Shown here: positions 26,840 to 35,870 of the stretch, in pieces
Numbering within the stretch: the first letter of the stretch is position 1
How the letters are laid out: each line of letters opens with the position of its first letter
NCBI GenBank assembly: GCA_013036095.1
Contig: JAAXCW010000007.1
Span: forward strand, 1-64,000
Source of the DNA: Vulcanimicrobiota bacterium
Lineage (GTDB): Bacteria; Vulcanimicrobiota; Vulcanimicrobiia; Vulcanimicrobiales; Vulcanimicrobiaceae
Direction: 5' to 3'
Length of the DNA: 64,000 nucleotides
Notes under the pieces: generated by a model
What the model was told of the DNA's origin: nothing
The model's input: only the letters and a program-made list of their open reading frames with translations
Databases searched by the model: none
Position numbers and translations under genes: made by a program

Positions 26840-28047
26840 GACGATCGCGGTTGCTCCCCAAGTCCGTCCGTGGCCGTGACCAATGCGAGCGCCATTGAGG
26901 GCAGCCACAGTCCGAAGATGACGACGCTCACGGTATCGATGAGCCCTTGCACCCACGTGCCGACGAGTCCCGCCGCAACCGCGAGCGCGATGGTCGAGTT
27001 CGCGGGCGACGCGCCGCGCAGCCGGCGCAGCAGTTCGAGCGTGAAGCGCCACCAGGCGAACAGCACTGCGAGCAGTCCCACTAGGCCCGTCTCGGCAAAG
27101 ATCGTCAGCAAGAAGCTGTGCGCATGAAACGCGGCGGCGTCGCCGTCTGGCAAGCGCACGAGCGGGTAGATGCGCGCGAAATTGAACGGTCCGACGCCCG
27201 TCAGCGGGAAGCGGCGCACGATCTCGACGCCCGCCTGCCAGATCGAGAGACGCGTGTAGTTCTCCGAAGGGTTGTGGTGCGCGTTAAAGACGACGAGCAC
27301 CGCCGCCAGACCGCCCAGCAGGATGAGCGGCGCGTAGCGGCGCCGCATGCGGCCACCGAAAAAGATATAAAAAGCGATCGCCGCCGCCAGTCCCATCCAT
27401 CCGGCGCGCGAGAACGTCATGATAAACGCCGCCGCGCCGGCTGCGAGCGATCCCCAGGCCAGCGTTCGCAGGCGCGCATCTTGGGAGACGCGCGCAATCG
27501 CGTACGCAATCGGCAAGAAGATGATGAGATAACCCGCCAGTTCGCCCGGCAAAATGAACGTTCCGATCGCCCGGCCATGTCCGATCGTGTATTGCGAAAC
27601 CGGAACGCGCGCGACGACCATGACGATCGCCGCGAGCGACGCTAAGCCGCCTGAAAGCAAGTAGCTCGTAAAAATCGCGCGGCTTACGCCTTGAGCCCGG
27701 TAATAGCGCAGGATCGCCAGATGCCAGACCAACGCGAGCCCGAAGATGCCGATGAAGAGCAATCCGCCGCGCGGATCGAAGCCGAGCGCGGCGGAAAGCA
27801 GTCCCGCGCCTATCCACGCCAGCAGCGGCCAAAAGGTCGCGGGCGTTTGGAGAGGCGGAATAAGCAGTGTAGCGGTCGCGTAGATTGCCACGACCGCCAT
27901 GACGATAAGCAACGTCACCGCAAACCAGCGCGGCACCAGCGAAACGCCGGGCACCGTGACAGCGGTCAGCGTAATGAACGCTGGAAAAAACGGAATGGCG
28001 ACATTCGTTAGCGCAAACGCGAGCGGCAATGCGCGCGTCAGGCGCAC
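26836..28047 (-). CDS. O-antigen ligase-like (WaaL/Wzy_C) membrane protein
   Basis: A 403-residue polytopic protein. The GTG at 28047, overlapping the upstream stop by 10 bp, gives VRLTRALPLAFALTNVAIPF; the longer frame upstream is an Arg-rich shadow of the neighbour. About 11-12 membrane helices are seen. The O-antigen ligase region has FSRAGWMGLAAAIAFYIFFG, and the large periplasmic loop ends with FHAHSFLLTIFAETGLVGLL, where the H-x-H-x-x-x-L element matches the family. It probably joins glycan to the lipid A core on the periplasmic face. Confidence 0.85.
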   Translation of the reverse strand: MRLTRALPLAFALTNVAIPFFPAFITLTAVTVPGVSLVPRWFAVTLLIVMAVVAIYATATLLIPPLQTPATFWPLLAWIGAGLLSAALGFDPRGGLLFIGIFGLALVWHLAILRYYRAQGVSRAIFTSYLLSGGLASLAAIVMVVARVPVSQYTIGHGRAIGTFILPGELAGYLIIFLPIAYAIARVSQDARLRTLAWGSLAAGAAAFIMTFSRAGWMGLAAAIAFYIFFGGRMRRRYAPLILLGGLAAVLVVFNAHHNPSENYTRLSIWQAGVEIVRRFPLTGVGPFNFARIYPLVRLPDGDAAAFHAHSFLLTIFAETGLVGLLAVLFAWWRFTLELLRRLRGASPANSTIALAVAAGLVGTWVQGLIDTVSVVIFGLWLPSMALALVTATDGLGEQPRSS

Positions 28048-29168
28048 AAGCGCACGATCTCCTCGGCAATACGGCGCGCGGCGCCGGGGGCTCCTAAACG
28101 CTCGCGGCCTATGCGCGCCATCCTCTCGCGCTCCCGCTCGTTTGCCACTAACTCCGCGACTTCGCGCGCGCCCGATTGCGAGTCGCGTGGCAGCACGCGC
28201 AGCGCGCCGCCAAGCAGCGCGACTTGCCGGCGGCGGTACCATCCACCGCCTTCGAATGCGATCACGGGCACGCCCGCGGCGGCCGCGGCTTCATTCGCCG
28301 TCCCGGCTTGTCCCAAGACCAGTTGTGCGAGCTCGATTGCCGCTCCAATCTCTCCGGTCCAGGCGCGCGCTATTTCATTTCCGCCTGCATACACGGAGAA
28401 CGGCTCCAGCGAATCGGCGCGAGGATCGACGCGCAGCCCTACGCCTTGCAGCGTTGCAGCGAAACGTTCGGCTTTCAATCCGGGCGCGACCGAAAGCACT
28501 CCCCGGATGCCGGGCCGCATCGCTTTCACGCCGGCGAGAACGGTGAGTAAGAACGCGGCCTGCTCGTAAGCGTCGTCGCGGCTGCCCGGAAAGATCGCGA
28601 CGAGCGGATCGCCCGTCATGCTCGGGCGCTGCGGCTGCTCCGGAACGCCGAGATCGGCCATGACGTTTGCGTCGCGCGCGGGTATGCCGTGAGCATGTAG
28701 GCGCTGCGCGGTTGCGGCATCGCGCACGAACGCAACGGCGGCGCGCCGAATCAGCCGCTCCTCGAAGCGGCCATATGGCGCAACGTAAACGCTCTTCGCC
28801 GTTCCCACGAAAACGACGGGCGCGCGCGCGCGTAAGGCCATGAATAAGGCAAACAGGTCGCCGACTGCGGCGATCGCGCTATAATCGCCGCCCGTGCGGA
28901 CGAGAAAACGCCACTGCGCGATCGTCAACGGACCCAGACCGGCAACGACGTCGCGCGCAAGATTGCGAACATTTCCCATCGCTACGATTCCGCCGCTCGG
29001 CATTTTTCTGCGCGGACCGACGTCGTGCAGAGGGGCCCAAGGGCTCGCAACTCCCACGAGCGCAAGATGATCGCAGCGCAGATTCGCGAGCTTCCCGGTT
29101 TCGCGGGCAATGCGCGCCGCAATCGCCGCCTCTCCGTGCCCGTTCGAAACGAAGAGCACGGATTTCAT
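28038..29168 (-). CDS. Lipid-A-disaccharide synthase-related protein
   Basis: A 376-residue GT-B protein of the LpxB-related group (TIGR03492 type, also known from cyanobacteria and Deinococcus). It opens with VLFVSNGHGEAAIAARIARE, has a substrate-side segment GTAKSVYVAPYGRFEERLIR and a nucleotide-binding half with VAIFPGSRDDAYEQAAFLLT and LGQAGTANEAAAAAGVPVIA. It is a paralog, not a copy, of the true LpxB encoded two genes upstream. Substrate is unknown; its context suggests a glycosyl transfer to lipid A or its core. Confidence 0.85.
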   Translation of the reverse strand: MKSVLFVSNGHGEAAIAARIARETGKLANLRCDHLALVGVASPWAPLHDVGPRRKMPSGGIVAMGNVRNLARDVVAGLGPLTIAQWRFLVRTGGDYSAIAAVGDLFALFMALRARAPVVFVGTAKSVYVAPYGRFEERLIRRAAVAFVRDAATAQRLHAHGIPARDANVMADLGVPEQPQRPSMTGDPLVAIFPGSRDDAYEQAAFLLTVLAGVKAMRPGIRGVLSVAPGLKAERFAATLQGVGLRVDPRADSLEPFSVYAGGNEIARAWTGEIGAAIELAQLVLGQAGTANEAAAAAGVPVIAFEGGGWYRRRQVALLGGALRVLPRDSQSGAREVAELVANERERERMARIGRERLGAPGAARRIAEEIVRLCA

Positions 29169-29905
29169 GCGGCTGCCAACAGAGGCGCCAGCGCAAACGA
29201 TGTGAGCGACCAGCGGCCGCGCGTTACGTCATACTCCAGGTCGGTTTGCGAAACGTACTCGCCGTACGGACCGGCGTGCACGACCGGAACTCCACCATGC
29301 ACTTCGGGTTCAAAAAGCGTGTCGTGACTGTGTCCGCCGAGCAGCAGATCGATGCGCGGATTGGCGGCGGCGAGTTCGCGGTCTCGATTCAAGCCCAAAT
29401 GCGAGAGCACGATCAGCGCGTCGCCCGCCGGAACGCTCTCCAGGTATTCGCGCAGCACGGCCTGCGGATCCAAAAAACGCCAGCCGAAGATCCGTTCCCA
29501 CGGACTGCCGGCAGGATACTGCGTGACGAGCATCGCCGCAAGATGGACTCGGACGGGGCGCTCCCATGGCCCGCCATACTCGATCGTATGAAAACGTGAA
29601 AACGGCAGCTCGCGTCCCCTGAGATCGACGAGGTTGCTGCAAATCAACGGATGACGCATCTGTGCGGCGCGCGCGCGCAAGCAGCCAAAGAGATAATGAA
29701 ATTCACGGTTCCCGATCGCCTGCGCGTCGTAACCGGCGTTATCGATCTCACCTATAATCGGCTCTTTGCGGTGATAGACGGTTTGGCTTCCGCGCAGTGA
29801 GTCGCCGCAGTCGAACAGCAAGCCCGGCGAGTTCTGCCGCAGCGAACGCAGCCGCGGCGCAATGCCGCGGTGATCGTGCAAGTCGGAAGTGTGATAGATG
29901 CGCAT
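29165..29905 (-). CDS. Calcineurin-like metallophosphoesterase, candidate UDP-2,3-diacylglucosamine hydrolase
   Basis: A 246-residue metallophosphoesterase; the ATG forms a TGATG junction with lpxB. Metal motifs are all present: SDLHDH, FDCGDS, GNREF, LSHLGLNRD and GGHSH. The fold resembles the 5'-nucleotidase N-terminal domain (ICSNLVDLRG after the third motif), but the normal GNHEFD reads GNREFHY. LpxH has GNRD at the same place, and the arginine there matters for its lipid pyrophosphate substrate. The lpx run here lacks any lpxH or lpxI gene, and this gene sits right after lpxB, so an LpxH-like role is a reasonable inference. No signal peptide, so cytoplasmic. Confidence 0.75.
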   Translation of the reverse strand: MRIYHTSDLHDHRGIAPRLRSLRQNSPGLLFDCGDSLRGSQTVYHRKEPIIGEIDNAGYDAQAIGNREFHYLFGCLRARAAQMRHPLICSNLVDLRGRELPFSRFHTIEYGGPWERPVRVHLAAMLVTQYPAGSPWERIFGWRFLDPQAVLREYLESVPAGDALIVLSHLGLNRDRELAAANPRIDLLLGGHSHDTLFEPEVHGGVPVVHAGPYGEYVSQTDLEYDVTRGRWSLTSFALAPLLAAA

Positions 29906-31020
29906 CAGCTCGTTCCGCTCTTCGCCAGGCTCACGGCAAAGGCCGCGCAGCGGTCGATCGCGCCAGGCGGTCCGAGCTCTTCGCGCAGCGCGGTAAACTC
30001 GGCGTACTGCCGCCACGGGTCGCGCAGCAGCGCATCCATTTCCCCGGCCAAACGCTCGGGCGTCGCCAACTCTTGTAACAATTCGGGCACGATCTGCCTG
30101 CGCATGACCAAATTCGGAAGCGTCACGAAGCGGCCCGCACGTACGCGCTGCGCGTACTTTTCCAAACGTGGCGACACGACGTAGAGTGCCACCGCCGGAA
30201 CTCCCGACAGCGCGCATTCAAGCACCGCGGTTCCGGACGATACCCATGCCGCGTCGGCTGACGCGATCGCCGCGCCGGTACCCGCCGCAAAGGAGAGATC
30301 CGCAATGCCTTCACGCGCGGCGGCTACCCTTATGTACCGTTTGCCGCGTTCGTTCGCCGGGCCGGCGATCGCGCGCAGGCCCGGACGCTTTGCTTTCAGC
30401 AAAGCAAGGGCGCGCAGCAACAGCGGAACGTGATATGTCAATTCGCCGGGACGGCTGCCCGGCAAGATTGCAATCGTGCCGCCGTCGGGCGGAGGCGCCG
30501 GGCGCGGCGGACGCATCGCGTAACGCGAAGCCAGCGGATGTCCGAAGTAGGCGATCGGCAATCCCAGCGCCGCAAAGAAATCACGCTGATGCGCGAATGC
30601 CGTTAGCGGCATAGCGACGCGGGCCACGTCTTTGGCGCGTTTGGGATCGTCCAGCCACGTGCCGGGCGGATAGAGATCGATAATCGGTTTGCGAAATCCA
30701 AGCGCGCGCAAAACCTTGGCAAGCCGAACGTTAAACGCGCCGAAGTCGACGAGCACGACGAGATCGGGCGGCGAGAGAACGAGCTGTGTCGCGATGCGTA
30801 ATCCGAGCGCGAGAAGTTTAGGAATGCGCGGAATCGCAGCGAGCGGACCCATGCTCGCCCATCCGCCGTTATCTTGCCGGATGGTAAAGCCCGCCGCGCG
30901 CATACGATCCGAACCGATTCCTTCGAAGCGCGCCTCCGGCTCGAGGCGCGCGATCGCTTCGGCCAGCGCGACGGCCGTCAGTTCTCCCGAGGCTTCGCCG
31001 GTCGAGAAAAAATAGCGCAT
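29905..31020 (-). CDS. lpxB: Lipid-A-disaccharide synthase
   Basis: A 371-residue LpxB (GT19). It starts with MRYFFSTGEASGELTAVALA, the classical STGEASGD region, and contains DLVVLVDFGAFNVRLAKVLR, the YFGHPL motif in IAYFGHPLASRY, and the C-terminal UDP-binding half (AAWVSSGTAVLECALSGVPA). The usual PSVWAW loop reads YPPGTWLDDPKR, a divergent version. It condenses UDP-diacylglucosamine with lipid X. Stop overlaps the phosphoesterase start; 21 bp separate it from lpxA. Confidence 0.94.
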   Translation of the reverse strand: MRYFFSTGEASGELTAVALAEAIARLEPEARFEGIGSDRMRAAGFTIRQDNGGWASMGPLAAIPRIPKLLALGLRIATQLVLSPPDLVVLVDFGAFNVRLAKVLRALGFRKPIIDLYPPGTWLDDPKRAKDVARVAMPLTAFAHQRDFFAALGLPIAYFGHPLASRYAMRPPRPAPPPDGGTIAILPGSRPGELTYHVPLLLRALALLKAKRPGLRAIAGPANERGKRYIRVAAAREGIADLSFAAGTGAAIASADAAWVSSGTAVLECALSGVPAVALYVVSPRLEKYAQRVRAGRFVTLPNLVMRRQIVPELLQELATPERLAGEMDALLRDPWRQYAEFTALREELGPPGAIDRCAAFAVSLAKSGTS

Positions 31021-31041
31021 GTTAGGAGCCCGGCCGGCTCC

Positions 31042-31812
31042 TCACTTCAGGAGGATGCCTTGCTGAGAGTCGGCTTCCAGGAACGCGATCATGTGTTTGC
31101 CGGAGTCGGTCGACGCCTCAGCCTTCATCATCTCGATCGCCTGCGAAAGATTCAGCTTCGACCCGTACAAGATCTTGTAAAACTTCTTGATCTCCGCGCG
31201 CTCTTCGGCGGAGAATTCGGCGCGCCGCAACCCGACGCTGTTGAGCCCGTACGGTTCTGCCGGATTGCCGGCGACGAGAAAGAACGGCGGAACGTCGCGC
31301 GTAAGACGGCTGGCACCGCCGACCATCGCGTAAGAACCCACGCGCGTAAACTGATGCAGCGCCGTCATCCCGCCGATCAGTGCGTTGTCTTCGATGATGC
31401 AATGCCCGGCCAGCTGGGCAAGATTGCTCATCGTCACGCTGTTGCCGATGACGCAGTTGTGCGCGATGTGCACGTACGCCAGAAATAAGCAGTCGTCACC
31501 GACCGATGTGACTTGGTCTTCGCCGGTGGCGCGCTGGATGCTGACGTATTCGCGCACCGTCGTGCGGCTGCCGATGCGCGTGTAGGCGCGTTCGCCCTGG
31601 TACTTCTTGTCCTGTGACGGCGCGCCGATCGTGGCGAACGGAAAGATCTTGCAGTCTTCGCCGATCGTCGTCCAGCCGTTGACGACCACGTGCGACTGCA
31701 GCACCGATCCGCGTCCGATGGAAACGTTCTCGCCGACGATACAAAACGGTCCGATCTCAACGCCGCGCTCAATATGGGCGTTCGGGTGAACGATTGCAGT
31801 CCGATGGATCAC
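31042..31812 (-). CDS. lpxA: UDP-N-acetylglucosamine acyltransferase
   Basis: A 256-residue left-handed beta-helix acyltransferase with a GTG start (MIHRTAIVHPNAHIERGVEI). The catalytic histidine lies in LAYVHIAHNCVIGNSV. The region FPFATIGAPSQDKKYQGERA is an LpxA hallmark, as is the C-terminal helical part following AEPYGLNSVGLRR. It performs the first step of lipid A synthesis. 9 bp separate it from fabZ. Confidence 0.97.
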   Translation of the reverse strand: MIHRTAIVHPNAHIERGVEIGPFCIVGENVSIGRGSVLQSHVVVNGWTTIGEDCKIFPFATIGAPSQDKKYQGERAYTRIGSRTTVREYVSIQRATGEDQVTSVGDDCLFLAYVHIAHNCVIGNSVTMSNLAQLAGHCIIEDNALIGGMTALHQFTRVGSYAMVGGASRLTRDVPPFFLVAGNPAEPYGLNSVGLRRAEFSAEERAEIKKFYKILYGSKLNLSQAIEMMKAEASTDSGKHMIAFLEADSQQGILLK

Positions 31813-31821
31813 GCGCGAACC

Positions 31822-32295
31822 TTAGACGTGCAGGACGGCTGCGTCGTAACCGAGCAGCCGAGGATCCGAAGAGATCGAGAACATCAGCTCGGCCGAGACG
31901 GCGAACTCGTCGCCGACGCGCCCTTCGGCTTGCACCCACCCGATGTTGCGTTTGTGTTTGATCAGCGTCGCTTCCATCATGAAGCAGTCCCCGGGAATGA
32001 CGGGACGGCGGAACTTCGCGCGGTCGATGCCGGCCAAGTAGGGAATCTTCCGCGAGAACTCCCCGGGTTCGAGGACGACGCAGCCGCCCAGTTGGGCCAG
32101 CGCTTCGATCATGTAGACGCCGGGCAGGACCGGATTTCCCGGAAAGTGCCCGGTGAAGACCGGTTCGTTGTTCGTGATGTTCTTGTAACCGCGCGCGCGG
32201 ACTCCGGCTTCCAATTCCAGAATGCGATCGACAAGCAGCAGCGGATAACGGTGCGGCAGGATCTCCATGATCTGCCGGATGTCGAGTTCGGCCAC
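31822..32295 (-). CDS. fabZ: 3-hydroxyacyl-ACP dehydratase FabZ
   Basis: A 157-residue hot-dog fold dehydratase with a GTG start that overlaps the lpxC stop (TAGTG). The motifs are LPHRYPLLLVDRILELEAG and the active-site stretch HFPGNPVLPGVYMIEALAQL. FabZ shares hydroxyacyl-ACP substrates with LpxA and LpxD, which fits its place between lpxC and lpxA. Confidence 0.97.
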   Translation of the reverse strand: MAELDIRQIMEILPHRYPLLLVDRILELEAGVRARGYKNITNNEPVFTGHFPGNPVLPGVYMIEALAQLGGCVVLEPGEFSRKIPYLAGIDRAKFRRPVIPGDCFMMEATLIKHKRNIGWVQAEGRVGDEFAVSAELMFSISSDPRLLGYDAAVLHV

Positions 32296-33140
32296 TACGA
32301 GCTCGCTTTCGCCGAGAGCTTGCCGCCGCCGATTTGGCGGCGCAATTGCCGTGTCATGATGCAGTGCAGTTTGTGGCCGCTCTTGATCGCGACAATCTCA
32401 CACTGCGGCCAGGCGCCGAGCAGCGCAAAGTCTCCCAGCAAGTCGAGCACCTTGTGGCGCACCGGCTCGTTCTCCCAGCGCAGCGGCTGCAGCGGACCGC
32501 CCGGCGCGAAGACGAGGGCATTCTCCAGGGTTCCGCCTTTGGCGAGGCCGCGTTTGAGCAGCGCTTCTACTTCGTGCATGTAGCCGAACGTGCGCGCGCC
32601 CGCGATCTCTTTCAGGAACATCTCGGGGTTGATCTCGCCGTCAAAATATTGCGTCCCGATCGGGGCGGCAAAATCCGCGACGAATTTTACGCGCATCGCG
32701 CCGGCGGGCAGAACCGTCACGACCCGATCTCCGTCGCGCGCGAATGCCGGTGATGCCGGCACAAAACTCGCGCGCGCTTCGCGCTGAGTCGCGATGCCGG
32801 CTGCGGCGATCGCCTCGGCAAAAATCTTTGCGCTACCGTCGGCTACGGGAATCTCCGGACCGTCAACCGCCAGTTCGGCGTTCGAAATGCCCATGCCGAA
32901 AAGTGCGGCCAGGATGTGCTCGACCGTTGAAATGGTCACGCCATCTTTTCCGATGACCGTTGCGCGCGCGGTTTCGACAACGTACTCCGCAAGCGCCGGT
33001 ATCTCTATGCCGGAGCTGATGAAACGTAATCCCGTACCCGGGGCCGCCGGCCGGATCTCCATTCGGCAAGGGGCACCCGAATGCAAACCTACGCCTTCAA
33101 AGGCGAGCGGTTCACGCAGGGTCGTTTGGTAGTGCGTCAC
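32295..33140 (-). CDS. lpxC: UDP-3-O-acyl-N-acetylglucosamine deacetylase
   Basis: A 281-residue zinc deacetylase. It starts with MTHYQTTLREPLAFEGVGLH (GVGLHSG motif). Zinc ligands are the His in ISTVEHILAAL and the His and Asp in VRHKVLDLLGD; the catalytic C-terminal histidine is in KSGHKLHCIM. This is the committed step of lipid A synthesis. ATGA overlap with lpxD and TAGTG overlap with fabZ indicate tight coupling. Confidence 0.97.
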   Translation of the reverse strand: MTHYQTTLREPLAFEGVGLHSGAPCRMEIRPAAPGTGLRFISSGIEIPALAEYVVETARATVIGKDGVTISTVEHILAALFGMGISNAELAVDGPEIPVADGSAKIFAEAIAAAGIATQREARASFVPASPAFARDGDRVVTVLPAGAMRVKFVADFAAPIGTQYFDGEINPEMFLKEIAGARTFGYMHEVEALLKRGLAKGGTLENALVFAPGGPLQPLRWENEPVRHKVLDLLGDFALLGAWPQCEIVAIKSGHKLHCIMTRQLRRQIGGGKLSAKASS

Positions 33141-34159
33141 TGACGTTTTTCGAGCGCGTCGACACGAGCGACGAGCTTAGGCAGGTTACGAATCATGACC
33201 TCTCGCCGCATTTGCTGATCGTGAGGGCGCCCGGGCACGCCGCTGTAGAAAGCGCCTTCCGGTACGTCTTTCCAAACCTGGCTGCCGCCGCCGATGCGCG
33301 CGCGCGATCCGACCGTGAGATGTCCGGAGAATCCGGCCTTTCCGCCGACCAGAACGTAATCGCCCAGATTCGTGCTGCCCGCCAGACCGGCTTCGGCCGC
33401 GATGCCGCAATGTTTGCCGATACGGCAGTTGTGACCGATCTGGCACAAGTTGTCGATCTTCGTGCCGTCGCCGATCTGCGTGCTGCCCGTCTGCGCGCGA
33501 TCGACGCACGTATTCGCGCCGATCTCGACGTCGTTGCCAAGCACGACGTTGCCGATTTGAGGAATCTTCTCGAATTTTCCGTCGATGAAGACGTAGCCGA
33601 AGCCATCCGAGCCAATCACCGATCCGCTGTGCAGAATGACGCGATCGCCGACGGTGCAGCCGTCGAGCACGGTTGAGTGCGGATGCAGCAGCGCGTCGGC
33701 GCCGATCGTCGTCTGCGCGCCGACGTAGGATCCGGCTTCGAGCACGGTGCGCGCGCCGATGCGCGCTCCCGCACTGACGACGGCGTGCGCCCCTATGTAG
33801 ACGTCCGGGCCAACGACGGCGTCGCCGGCGACGCTTGCCGACGGATCGCGAAACGGACCCGACTTACGCGGGCGTTCCAGTGTTTGGAGCAGCGCCGCAA
33901 GCGCGGCGCGCGCATTGAGGACGGCGACGAGCGGTTTTTTCGAACGTTCGATCAGCTCGGGTGAAAGCAGCGATTCCTCGACCAGCACGGCGCCGGCTCG
34001 CGATTTCAGCGCCTCTTCGAGATAGGCTGGCGTCGTTGCGAACGTCAGCGCATCGGAGTCCGCATCGTCGATCGCCGTAATGCGCGCAACGTGAAACGTG
34101 TCGTCGCCGATCGCGCGGCCGCCGAGCCGCTGCGCCAGCTGGCCGAGCGTTCCGAACAC
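33137..34159 (-). CDS. lpxD: UDP-3-O-acylglucosamine N-acyltransferase
   Basis: A 340-residue LpxD with GTG start (TAGTG junction with the upstream OmpH-like gene). The N-terminal uridine-binding domain (about 1-100) is followed by a long left-handed beta-helix of hexapeptide repeats (AVVGPDVYIGAHAVVSAGAR onwards). The catalytic histidine is in LCQIGHNCRIGKHCGIAAEA, and a C-terminal helix closes the protein. It adds the second acyl chain after LpxC. Confidence 0.97.
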   Translation of the reverse strand: MFGTLGQLAQRLGGRAIGDDTFHVARITAIDDADSDALTFATTPAYLEEALKSRAGAVLVEESLLSPELIERSKKPLVAVLNARAALAALLQTLERPRKSGPFRDPSASVAGDAVVGPDVYIGAHAVVSAGARIGARTVLEAGSYVGAQTTIGADALLHPHSTVLDGCTVGDRVILHSGSVIGSDGFGYVFIDGKFEKIPQIGNVVLGNDVEIGANTCVDRAQTGSTQIGDGTKIDNLCQIGHNCRIGKHCGIAAEAGLAGSTNLGDYVLVGGKAGFSGHLTVGSRARIGGGSQVWKDVPEGAFYSGVPGRPHDQQMRREVMIRNLPKLVARVDALEKRQ

Positions 34160-34563
34160 TATGGAGTCGGCGTGGGTTTTTCGGTGATGCCGAGCAGCTT
34201 TTCAACGTCGCCGGTGATGTCGGTTCCGCCGTATCCGACGAACTCGCGAGTCACGACCAGCTTCAATTGTTTCTGCCCGGCAACTTTTTCCGATGCAGCG
34301 CGCACCTGCGAGACGAGCTGGTTGGAGATTTGCGAATAGTGCTGCTGTAGCGCCATGACTTGTCGCTTCTTATCGGCATTCGAACCCTTGCTCGCGGCGA
34401 TCGCGCGCTGGTCAGCCACGAGTTGATTTTGCGCGTTGGTGTACACCGGCCAATTCGAGGTCAGCCGCTGTACGTCGACCAAACCTATCGGGCTTCCGGA
34501 TCCGGCACAGCCGGCGAGGATTGCCGCTCCGAGAGCGGCGACGAAAATATACTGTTTTTTCAC
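34159..34563 (-). CDS. Short OmpH/Skp-like lipoprotein
   Basis: A 134-residue lipoprotein: MKKQYIFVAALGAAILAGCA has an LAGC lipobox. The mature part opens with GLVDVQRLTSNWPVY, has a predicted helical arm rich in Gln/Lys (KKRQVMALQQHYSQISNQLV) and ends with the OmpH-type strand and turn VVTREFVGYGGTDITGDVEK. That architecture matches the periplasmic chaperone Skp/OmpH in short form. It is third in a tandem OmpH set downstream of bamA and overlaps its neighbours at both ends. Confidence 0.78.
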   Translation of the reverse strand: MKKQYIFVAALGAAILAGCAGSGSPIGLVDVQRLTSNWPVYTNAQNQLVADQRAIAASKGSNADKKRQVMALQQHYSQISNQLVSQVRAASEKVAGQKQLKLVVTREFVGYGGTDITGDVEKLLGITEKPTPTP

Positions 34564-35870
34564 TCGTGTAAACTCTCGATGTCCTTTTCGACGTCGTTGG
34601 TCAGATCGATGCCGCCCGGCGCGGCTTCAATGTTGACCAGCACGACTTGCAATCCGCGTTTCGCCGCCACTGTTCCGGCGTCACGCCGTATCTGTTCCAC
34701 CATTTTGTTGTAGAGATCGTCCCGCTCGCGCTGCAGCTGACCCAGCTGGCTATTCGCAGCCCCTGTTGCAGCCGAATCCGCGCCCTGCAGCTCGGCATAC
34801 TTGGCATCGAGCTCCGCCTTGGTCGCTTGATATTGCGCGATCGTCTTTTGCGCGTCGGCTTGGAATTGCGCCTTAAAGGTCTTGTCGATTTGCGCAATGC
34901 GGTCGCGCGTCGAGGCTGAGACGTTCGAAGGCACGGCGTTCGGACGCAGCCCTTGCAGTTGCGACGATACCGCTTGGGAAACTTCGTTGCGCCGCGTCTG
35001 CAGTTTGGCTTGCGTATCGGCGTGAATCTTCGCCGACTGCGCGGCCATTTCGCCGCGCACTTGGGTGTTGAGCTGCGCGCGGTATGCCGAGAGCGTCTGC
35101 TGATCGCGGGCGCGCTGCGCGGCGACGGCAAGGGCTTCGCGCCGATCGAGCGCGGCGAGCTCGTCACGGTATTCCTTGCGCGTCGCATCGGGCAGAGCCA
35201 GGCCGTTGAGCTTCATGCGCAGCTGCAGACGCTTGTTGGCGTCGGCCTGGGAAAGTTCCAGGGAGAGCTGCGATTCGCGTTCTTGCAGCTGCGTCGCGCG
35301 CTGGCCGAAAGCGCGGTCCGCTCGCGCGCTCAGTTGCGCTCCAATCGATTGCAGCGCTGCATTCGACTGCGAGACGACGCTCTGCTGATACTGAGCGAAA
35401 TCGCTATTGGCTTGCACGGTGACTTGCTGCGCCTGCGAGGCCGAAATGTTCTGCATGGCCTGCGCAGTCTGCGCGCCGTTCGTGCCTGCGCCGGCCGCGC
35501 CCAAGGCTGCTGCAATCGCGGCTTGTTCGCGCCGGGCGTAATCGAGCTGCTTCTGGCGTAAGATAACGTTGGCGCGGTCTTGCGCGGCTTTCAGCTCCGC
35601 GTTGAGCTCCTTGGTCTGCACGGCGATCTGCTTGCCCGTGTGTGGCACGGCGCCCGCTCCAAGGGAGTGTAGGCCGAGTGCGTCGATCGAGTCGTCGATC
35701 TGCGAGAGCTGCGGATAGAGCGGATGTTTCTTGAGCACTTCTTCGAGGCGCACATACCCGATGCCGCGCACGTTCGGATCGTCCGCGCGCTGCTGCGCGC
35801 ATCCCGCAAGCACGATGACCGCTGCCGCTAACCCTGCGAAGATCGTCCTACTTGAGTGCATTTTGGACAT
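34560..35870 (-). CDS. Long OmpH/Skp-like coiled-coil lipoprotein
   Basis: A 436-residue lipoprotein with signal SSRTIFAGLAAAVIVLAGCA (lipobox LAGC); an alternative ATG lies 9 bp later at 35861. The start resembles OmpH (GIGYVRLEEVLKKHPLYPQL), then a very long Gln/Ala-rich coiled coil extends from about 70 to 390, and the chain ends with the OmpH closing signature VVLVNIEAAPGGIDLTNDVE. Canonical Skp is about 160 residues, so the coiled-coil arm is greatly lengthened. It is likely anchored to a membrane by lipid and reaches into the periplasm. Confidence 0.78.
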   Translation of the reverse strand: MSKMHSSRTIFAGLAAAVIVLAGCAQQRADDPNVRGIGYVRLEEVLKKHPLYPQLSQIDDSIDALGLHSLGAGAVPHTGKQIAVQTKELNAELKAAQDRANVILRQKQLDYARREQAAIAAALGAAGAGTNGAQTAQAMQNISASQAQQVTVQANSDFAQYQQSVVSQSNAALQSIGAQLSARADRAFGQRATQLQERESQLSLELSQADANKRLQLRMKLNGLALPDATRKEYRDELAALDRREALAVAAQRARDQQTLSAYRAQLNTQVRGEMAAQSAKIHADTQAKLQTRRNEVSQAVSSQLQGLRPNAVPSNVSASTRDRIAQIDKTFKAQFQADAQKTIAQYQATKAELDAKYAELQGADSAATGAANSQLGQLQRERDDLYNKMVEQIRRDAGTVAAKRGLQVVLVNIEAAPGGIDLTNDVEKDIESLHE

